DNA of 33,474 nt from Candidatus Altarchaeum sp. (lineage in GTDB: Archaea; Altiarchaeota; Altiarchaeia; Altiarchaeales; Altiarchaeaceae), in the NCBI GenBank assembly GCA_018260755.1, contig JAGTWP010000005.1, positions 1 to 33,474 of the forward strand, written 5' to 3'. The translations under genes were made by a program, and so were the position numbers. Positions 26,620 to 33,474 of the stretch are shown here, piece by piece (position 1 is the stretch's first letter; each line of letters opens with the position of its first letter). The notes under the pieces are model-generated. The model was not told the DNA's origin. It worked only from the letters and a program-made list of their open reading frames with translations, and searched no databases.

Positions 26620-28023
26620 TTATTTTAAATTTTGTCCTGTTAAAAATTTTGCATTTAAAAATTTATCAACCTCTTCCTTGCTCAAATATTTCTTTTCAAT
26701 AATTATTTCCTTAATACTCTTATTTGTTCTTTTCGCTTCTTTTGCGATTTCCGCACATTTATCATAGCCAAGTATCGGGTTTAATGCTGTTATCAAAGAT
26801 AATGAATGTTCCGCATAAAATTTACATCTTTCTTCATTTGCTTTAATACCTTTAACTGCCTTTTCCGCAAATATATTTATTCCGTTTGTTAAAATTTTTA
26901 TTGATTCAATTAAGGAATACGCAATTATTGGCATATGTGTATTTAGCTCCAATTGTCCCGCCGCGCACGAAGTTGTAATTGTCAAATCATTTCCAAAGAC
27001 CTTAAAGCAGACCTGATTTATTGCCTCGCAAATTGAAGGATTTATTTTTCCAGGCATTATTGATGAGCCGGGTTCAACTGCCGGCAGGAAAATTTCACTA
27101 AATCCTGTATATGGACCGGAGTTAAGCAGCCGTAAATCATTTGAAATTTTGTTTAAATCAATTGCGAGCATCTTTAATGCAGAGGAAAAATTTGCAATAT
27201 CTGTTAAGAACTGTACACTTTCAATTCCATTCTTTGCCGGAACAAAGTTTCTTTTCAAATAGAAATTTAAATGTTTAATTATAATTTCCCTGAATTTCGG
27301 AGGCGTATTTATCCCGGTTCCGATAGCATTCCCGCCTATTGCCAACTCCTCCAAAAATTTTCCGGCAAAATTTACCCTTCCAATATCCTTTTCAATTGCC
27401 CTGCTGTATGCCTGAAATTCCTGTCCAACCGTCATCGGGACCGCATCCTGTAAATGCGTCCTTCCCGACTTTAAAATATCCTTAAATTCATTGCCCTTAT
27501 TAGAAAGCACATTTTCCAGATTTTCCAGCGCGCAGATTAAATTTTCACTCAATAAGTAAGCAGAAATTTTCATCGCACTCGGCATCACATCATTTGTTGA
27601 TTGTCCTTTATTCACATCGTCATTCGGATGGATTATTTTTTTTCCGAAATTTTCCTTTTTATTTTCCAAAATTTCAACCGCAAGATTTGCAATTACTTCA
27701 TTTATATTCATATTCAGCGAAGTTCCCGAGCCGGCCTGAAAAATATCAATCGGAAACTGAGATTTATATTTCTCAAAATTTTTTAAAATTTCCTCGGATG
27801 CATTGATAATTGTCTCTCCTTTTCCTTTGTCAATCGTCTCTAATTCCAGATTTGTCTTTGCACAGGAAATTTTCAGATAGATAATTGCCTTAATTATTTC
27901 TTCATGCATCACAATTCCTGAAATTTGGAAATTTTCAACTGAACGAAGAGTGTGAATTCCGAAATATGCATCGCCCGGAATATCCTTTTCTCCAAGCGAA
28001 TCCTTTTCTATCCTGAATTTCAT
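26620..28023 (-). CDS. Aspartate ammonia-lyase / class II fumarase family
   Basis: RIEKDSLGEKDIPGDAYFGIHTLRSVENFQISG, GRTHLQDAVPMTVGQEF, GSSIMPGKINPSICEAINQVCFKVFGND. Confidence 0.9.
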   Translation of the reverse strand: MKFRIEKDSLGEKDIPGDAYFGIHTLRSVENFQISGIVMHEEIIKAIIYLKISCAKTNLELETIDKGKGETIINASEEILKNFEKYKSQFPIDIFQAGSGTSLNMNINEVIANLAVEILENKKENFGKKIIHPNDDVNKGQSTNDVMPSAMKISAYLLSENLICALENLENVLSNKGNEFKDILKSGRTHLQDAVPMTVGQEFQAYSRAIEKDIGRVNFAGKFLEELAIGGNAIGTGINTPPKFREIIIKHLNFYLKRNFVPAKNGIESVQFLTDIANFSSALKMLAIDLNKISNDLRLLNSGPYTGFSEIFLPAVEPGSSIMPGKINPSICEAINQVCFKVFGNDLTITTSCAAGQLELNTHMPIIAYSLIESIKILTNGINIFAEKAVKGIKANEERCKFYAEHSLSLITALNPILGYDKCAEIAKEAKRTNKSIKEIIIEKKYLSKEEVDKFLNAKFLTGQNLK

Positions 28024-28047
28024 TTAGAGAAAATATTTAAAGAAAAT

Positions 28048-28203
28048 TTATTGGATTTTTACTTTTTCCGCACATTCTCTGCAAATCCATATACCTTTTT
28101 CACCTTTTTTTTCTCGTTTTAAAATTTTTAATCTACCCTGAAGAGTTATATTAAATTCCTTTTTACATATTGCACATGTTCTTATCTTTTCTTTTTGAAC
28201 CAT
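28048..28203 (-). CDS. 51-aa CxxC...CxxC zinc-finger-like protein
   Basis: Reverse strand reads MVQKEKIRTCAICKKEFNITLQGRLKILKREKKGEKGIWICRECAEKVKIQ*; below the ORF-track size cutoff. Confidence 0.7.
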   Translation of the reverse strand: MVQKEKIRTCAICKKEFNITLQGRLKILKREKKGEKGIWICRECAEKVKIQ

Positions 28204-28211
28204 TTTAAATT

Positions 28212-28799
28212 TTATTTTACTTTAAATTTTTTATTAAGTTCCTCAACAATTGCTTTTCCAAATTCCCTTGATGCCCACGGGCCATTAGCAGTAATTATTT
28301 TGCCGTCCCTGACAACCACCGTCTTTTGTAGAAAACTCTCATCGGCATTAATCGGAATACCACCTCCTGCAATTATATCTTTGTCCTGTCCGGGCCATAT
28401 TGTTGCTTTTTTACCCTTTAAAATTCCTGTTTTGGCAAGAACTGCGCCAGATGCACAGATTGAAGCAACAAACATTCCTTTTTCTCCTGCATGTTTTATC
28501 AGATGAAGCACTTTTTCATCCTTTAAAAGATTCTCCCAGCCTGGGCTTCCACCCGGAACAACAACTGCAATAAAATTTTTATCTAAATTTTCTATTTCAA
28601 TTTCATCAAATGTCTTATCTGCTTTTGTAGATGTTGGCATTCCGGGAATTGAGCGTGCGGGAACAATTTTCTGTTTTCCAGCAGTAATGACCTTAAATCC
28701 ACCATTCTCAATTTCTTCCTTTGAGTAGAAATACTCCTCAGGTCTAAATCCGTTTCCTATAAGGTATAAAACATTTAATTCTTTTGCTTCGTTTGCCAT
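28212..28799 (-). CDS. DJ-1/PfpI family protein
   Basis: VVVPGGSPGWENLLKDEKVLHLIKHAGEKGMFVASICASGAVLAKTGILKGKKATIWP. Confidence 0.92.
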   Translation of the reverse strand: MANEAKELNVLYLIGNGFRPEEYFYSKEEIENGGFKVITAGKQKIVPARSIPGMPTSTKADKTFDEIEIENLDKNFIAVVVPGGSPGWENLLKDEKVLHLIKHAGEKGMFVASICASGAVLAKTGILKGKKATIWPGQDKDIIAGGGIPINADESFLQKTVVVRDGKIITANGPWASREFGKAIVEELNKKFKVK

Positions 28800-28900
28800 T
28801 TTGAAAAATTTGAAATTAAAATTAGAATTTCTTTTATAATTTTTAGTTTATAATTTAATTTTATAAATTATGAAAAAAAGATAAAATATAAAATTTAAAA

Positions 28901-30283
28901 ATGTCAATCAAAAAATTTACCCAATCGCTTAACATTGATAAACGTCTGTTTGAAGCGGATATCTGGAACACAACCTCACACAACTTAATGCTGGCAAAAC
29001 AGGGAATAATTGAAAAAGATGTCGCTGGAGAAATAATCAAAAATTTAAAGGAAGCATTAAAGGAATTTAAAGAAGGAAACTTTAAATTTTCCGAGGAATT
29101 AGAGGATGTGCATATGAATATTGAAAGTTATGTTATTTCCAAAGGCGGTGAAAAATGCGGAGCAATGCATACTGCCCGCAGCAGAAATGACCAGGTTGTT
29201 ACGGATACGAGAATTTTGGCAAGAGAAATAACTTTAAATACAATGGAAAATTTATTAAATTTATCTAATTCCCTGATTGACTTTGCAGAGAGAAGCAAGG
29301 TTATAATTCCGGGATACACTCATCTGCAGCAGGCAATGCCAACACTTGCATCTCACTGGATTCTTGCTTACATTGACGCATTTTTGCGTGACTTTGAGCG
29401 GTTAAATGGAGCATATAAAAGAACAAATTTATGTCCTCTTGGAAGTGCTGCATTTGCCGGCACAAGTTTTCCTACTGACAGAAATTTTACTGCAAAATTA
29501 CTTGGCTTTGATGGTTTGATTGAGAATTCTCTTGATGGTGTAGCAAGCAGGGATTTTATTGCAGAAATTTTATCCTGTCTGGCAATTTTATCTGCTACTT
29601 TAAGCCGTTTTTGCGAAGAAATAATTTTATTCAATTCTTATGAATTTGGCCTCATTGAAATTTCACCCGAATGGACAACGGGAAGCAGCATAATGCCCCA
29701 GAAGAAAAATCCGGATATAGCAGAATTAACCCGCGGTAAAACAGGCAGAATTTACGGAGACCTTATCAACATTTTAACTCTGCTTAAAGGTGTTCCCTAT
29801 TCTTATAACAGAGATATGCAGGAGGATAAATTTCCCCTGTTTGATGCAAGCGACGAAGTAAATTCAATGCTGGAAATTTTAACGGAAATGTCAAGGAATA
29901 TTAAATTTAAAGAGCAGGAACAAATAAATAAGAAATTTTCAAATGAAATTATTGCCACTGACATGGCAAATCTGCTCGTTATTAAAGGTATTCCGTTCAG
30001 AAAAGCATACAATATGGTTAAAGAATGTATAAACAAAAACGATTTTTCTGAAATAAATAAGGTTGCAGGAAATGAAATTTCAAAAATTAATATTGAGAAC
30101 TGTATAAAATTCAGGAAAAGTACAGGAAGTGCAAACTATGATGAAGTTGAGAGAATGGCTGCTGACAGAAAAAAGAAAATTGAAAAATTTTATGAAATCA
30201 TTGAAGAAAAAAGAAAAAGAACTGAGGATGCAAAAATAATCACCTCACAATATTGCTCGGAGATTTTAAATTTACAGGTCTAA
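28901..30283 (+). CDS. argH: Argininosuccinate lyase
   Basis: EDVHMNIESYV, HTARSRNDQVVTDTRI, PGYTHLQQAMPTLASHW, TGSSIMPQKKNPDIAELTRGKTGRIYGDL. Confidence 0.96.
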   Translation: MSIKKFTQSLNIDKRLFEADIWNTTSHNLMLAKQGIIEKDVAGEIIKNLKEALKEFKEGNFKFSEELEDVHMNIESYVISKGGEKCGAMHTARSRNDQVVTDTRILAREITLNTMENLLNLSNSLIDFAERSKVIIPGYTHLQQAMPTLASHWILAYIDAFLRDFERLNGAYKRTNLCPLGSAAFAGTSFPTDRNFTAKLLGFDGLIENSLDGVASRDFIAEILSCLAILSATLSRFCEEIILFNSYEFGLIEISPEWTTGSSIMPQKKNPDIAELTRGKTGRIYGDLINILTLLKGVPYSYNRDMQEDKFPLFDASDEVNSMLEILTEMSRNIKFKEQEQINKKFSNEIIATDMANLLVIKGIPFRKAYNMVKECINKNDFSEINKVAGNEISKINIENCIKFRKSTGSANYDEVERMAADRKKKIEKFYEIIEEKRKRTEDAKIITSQYCSEILNLQV

Positions 30284-30483
30284 ATTTTTTCAATTAAAAT
30301 TCTATGATTTAACAAGTCAATTGCTACGATTTTATATCCGGTCAATTCTTTTTCTTCTCCGAACATCTTTCCAAATGTGATTTTGTCATCATTAACATTT
30401 ACAAATACTACTTCATCCATAAATTTTTCCATAATATTATTTCCTTTGTGAATTATATATATTTCGGATTCGCACATATTCAC
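30280..30483 (-). CDS. CooT-family nickel-binding-like small protein
   Basis: MCESEIYIIHKGNNIMEKFMDEVVFVNVNDDKITFGKMFGEEKELTGYKIVAIDLLNHRILIE. Confidence 0.75.
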   Translation of the reverse strand: MNMCESEIYIIHKGNNIMEKFMDEVVFVNVNDDKITFGKMFGEEKELTGYKIVAIDLLNHRILIEKI

Positions 30484-30506
30484 CTATTTTATTTTATTTT
30501 AAATTT

Positions 30507-30893
30507 TTATTGTAGTTTTTGAACTGAACTTAAAATTTCAGAAAGCATTGCTGCTCTCGCATCAGCATCTTTATCTTTAATTTCATCATAAATTTTATCC
30601 GTTATTTTGATGTCTTTGTATCCAAGTTATTCTAATAACATCGTTATTTCAATAAATGCCTGAAGATTTCTCTCATTCTGCATAGACCAATGCACGCTGG
30701 CATATCTCTTTTTAGACAATTCACCAAGGGAAAATATTGCATAATCTAAAATTTTTTCTGCTGATTTATCTTTAAAAAACGCAAGACATCTTGCTGTCTC
30801 CATATAAGCAAATATTTTTCTATGCTTTGCGTTTATATTTCTTATTTCAGCATCCGTTGGAATCAATCCGATTAATTTTGATGCGTCTATTTT
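30507..30893 (-). pseudogene. Hypothetical helical protein gene interrupted by an in-frame TAA
   Basis: ...RNLQAFIEITMLLE*LGYKDIKITDKIYDEIKDKDADARAAMLSEILSSVQKLQ*; frame is intact on both sides of the stop at 30627-30629. Confidence 0.65.
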
Positions 30894-31185
30894 AAATTAT
30901 TTGAGACCGTTTAAAACTCTGTTGGTGAAAAAGAGTTTTAACCTCGCTAACGCTCGGATATTTCAAAAACTTCGTTTTTGAAATTATCAAAAATTTGTTC
31001 ATTTTAATTTGATTTTGCTATTTTTTTAATTTAAAATTTGTTTTTGAGCAAAAAATATTTTGTTTTGAGCAAAAAATTGTGTGAAAAAGTTAAAAATATG
31101 TTTTTTTATTGGTTTTTTGGTAAAAATTGTTAAAACCGAATCTAACATGATACCTTTATTTGTAATTTTCCATAATCCTTGATCA

Positions 31186-31337
31186 CTCTTATGTTAATTT
31201 TCACTGATGAAGATAGAATACATTATTGAAGTTTTGCAAATTTTAAAATTCAAGCATAAATTCAAATATAAATTCAAGTTCAAATACACTATAAAATGCA
31301 AAACACAAAAGTTCAATGATAATAAGTATATGAGCGA
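31186..31337. repeat. Dispersed about 152-bp repeat copy 2
   Basis: Homologous to 10248..10398, same orientation; contains the same GTTTTGCA...TGCAAAAC inverted repeat. Confidence 0.9.
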
Positions 31338-31349
31338 CAATAAATGGGA

Positions 31350-31479
31350 GTTTTGGGCTTCAGGCATTCACCCCTTTAATTCCTCTCTGCCCTTCGCCCA
31401 AAACGGAAAAAGAAATTTGAAAATTTGGCTTTTATACAAAAGCCTCCACCCATATTTTGCTCCGCTACGCTCCGCAAAA
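31350..31479. repeat. Cluster of three inverted repeats / hairpins
   Basis: GTTTTGGGC(31350-31358)/GCCCAAAAC(31396-31404); GGCTTTT(31427-31433)/AAAAGCC(31438-31444); TTTTGC(31455-31460)/GCAAAA(31474-31479). Confidence 0.75.
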
Positions 31480-31542
31480 CATTAGATATACGCAAACGTT
31501 ATATGGTATATTCGGGGACTTAGAATTTACAAACAATTATTT

Positions 31543-32346
31543 TCATTCATTTTTGAGCGCATCAGCAATCCTTATTGCTTTATAAATTTCCTTAACATCA
31601 TGCACCCTGACAATATCTGCACCATTCATTACGCTTATGGCTACACTTGCTATCGTTCCTTCAAGCCGTTCCTCCGGAGGAATATTACCAGTTAATGTTC
31701 CGATAAATGATTTCCGTGAAGTGCCAATCAATATCAGACAATTCAAAATTTTAAATTGAGCCAGATTTTTAATTATGTTTAAATTATCTTCAAGCCGTTT
31801 TCCAAATCCGATTCCGGGGTCCATAATAATTTTATCCTTTTTAATTCCGCATGCAACGGCAAAATTGAGCCGCTCTTTCAGAAATGATAAAATTTCATCA
31901 ATTACATTATCATAATGCGGATTTAACTGCATTGTCTTTGGCATACCTTTCATGTGCATCAAAACAACATTCACATTGTATTTTGCTGCAACATCATTCA
32001 TTTTTTCATCAAATCGCATAGCACTTATATCATTTATTATTGATGCACCTGCATTTATCGCTTCTTCTGCAACCTCTGCTTTTGTTGTATCTATTGAAAT
32101 TTTTGCATCTGTCTTTTTTGAAATTTCTTTTATTACCGGAATTACACGCCTTAATTCAACTTCTGCCGGAATTTGTTCTGACCCAGGACGACTTGACTCT
32201 CCCCCGACATCAATAATGTCTGCATACCTGCTCATTTCAATCGCATGCTCAACCGCTTTTTTAACATCAGAATATTTGCTTCCGTCATAAAACGAATCGG
32301 GAGTGACATTCAAAATCCCCATTATTTTTGTTTTATTGTTTTCCAT
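31543..32346 (-). CDS. folP: Dihydropteroate synthase
   Basis: KIMGILNVTPDSFYDGSKY, IDVGGESSRPGSEQIP, ISIDTTKAEVAEEAINAGASIINDIS, IMDPGIGFGKRLEDN, GTSRKSFIG. Confidence 0.95.
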   Translation of the reverse strand: MENNKTKIMGILNVTPDSFYDGSKYSDVKKAVEHAIEMSRYADIIDVGGESSRPGSEQIPAEVELRRVIPVIKEISKKTDAKISIDTTKAEVAEEAINAGASIINDISAMRFDEKMNDVAAKYNVNVVLMHMKGMPKTMQLNPHYDNVIDEILSFLKERLNFAVACGIKKDKIIMDPGIGFGKRLEDNLNIIKNLAQFKILNCLILIGTSRKSFIGTLTGNIPPEERLEGTIASVAISVMNGADIVRVHDVKEIYKAIRIADALKNE

Positions 32347-32369
32347 TTTAATTTATAACTCAATTAAAA

Positions 32370-32897
32370 ATGGATAAAAAAATTTTAACATTTTCATTTA
32401 TTGCTTTTATTTCACTTACATCTCTGCTCTTTTTGTATTTTTATTCGCTTGAAAATGCAAAATATCACTGGAATGTGAATGACAGCGAAGGAAATGTATA
32501 TGCTCCTGTTGAATATATAGCAGACAATATTGAACAATTTAAAGGAAAAGATATGTATTGTGGAGGATATGTAGAATTAAAGGCCCATAAAATTTTTATT
32601 CCTTATTCAAGTATATTTCCGACAAAGGAAAAAATAAAATTTGAGATTACAAATCCAGAAAAATTTCAACTTGAAAACGGAAAATCTTATGGTTTTAAGG
32701 CAAGGATAATTGATGTTAAAACAGACGGAGATATAAAGACGATAGAAATTTATGCAATTTCGGAAAAATTTCAGACGTTAATTGATATGCCTTGGACAAT
32801 ATTTGAAATTTTGTTCAATGTTCCTGCTGTTATCATTATGATCTATCTGCTATTAAAATTAAAAATAAATTTCAAAAGGTTTTTAATCACGCCTTAA
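32370..32897 (+). CDS. Hypothetical membrane-anchored protein with two TM segments
   Basis: N- and C-terminal hydrophobic segments around a soluble beta-rich-looking domain. Confidence 0.6.
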   Translation: MDKKILTFSFIAFISLTSLLFLYFYSLENAKYHWNVNDSEGNVYAPVEYIADNIEQFKGKDMYCGGYVELKAHKIFIPYSSIFPTKEKIKFEITNPEKFQLENGKSYGFKARIIDVKTDGDIKTIEIYAISEKFQTLIDMPWTIFEILFNVPAVIIMIYLLLKLKINFKRFLITP

Positions 32898-32898
32898 A

Positions 32899-33474
<576 letters not shown>

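Noticed and set aside
30627-30629. Stop-codon reassignment of TAA
   Set aside because: Many intact genes here terminate at TAA, so a local nonsense mutation or error is the simpler explanation.
31480-31530. Integron attC-like signature (cgcaaacgttatatggta) next to the hairpin cluster
   Set aside because: No convincing paired R'/R'' core sites (GTTRRRY/RYYYAAC), no integrase in the window.

Overview
This 33.5-kb window is AT-rich and looks archaeal. Supporting genes are a UbiA-type prenyltransferase and a geranylgeranyl-reductase-like protein, exosome Rrp41, FEN-1 with a C-terminal PIP-box, FtsY, archaeal-type ProS, MoaA, a MEMO-family protein and CooT-like protein. Most of it is ordinary housekeeping or biosynthetic sequence: a homocitrate/isopropylmalate-synthase-family enzyme with a C-terminal RAM-like domain, DapB, ArgH, an AspA/FumC-family lyase, DHPS, ManC and others. 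Three stretches are accessory and scarred. (i) 3.16-6.1 kb holds a Type II R-M pair bracketed by 90-bp near-identical direct repeats, a MITE with a perfect 8-bp TSD, gene fragments and a 16-bp minisatellite. (ii) 10.0-12.3 kb holds a truncated flippase, a dispersed structured repeat, a MITE with TIRs and a perfect 8-bp TSD inside a DUF1616-like remnant, and an AAA_14/DUF4143-type ATPase bracketed by 60-bp terminator-like repeats. (iii) 30.5-31.5 kb holds a stop-interrupted gene, a second copy of the dispersed repeat and a cluster of hairpins. A second copy of the R-M-adjacent MITE, also with a perfect 8-bp TSD, lies at 20.15-20.35 kb. An ImmA/IrrE-HTH + DUF4411 toxin-antitoxin-like pair is at 22-23.6 kb. 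I did not find a clearly new multi-gene system. The strongest unannotated signals are the small mobile or structured repeat families. The window ends inside an in-frame (AAT)17 tract. No database search was run; family names rest on motif recognition.
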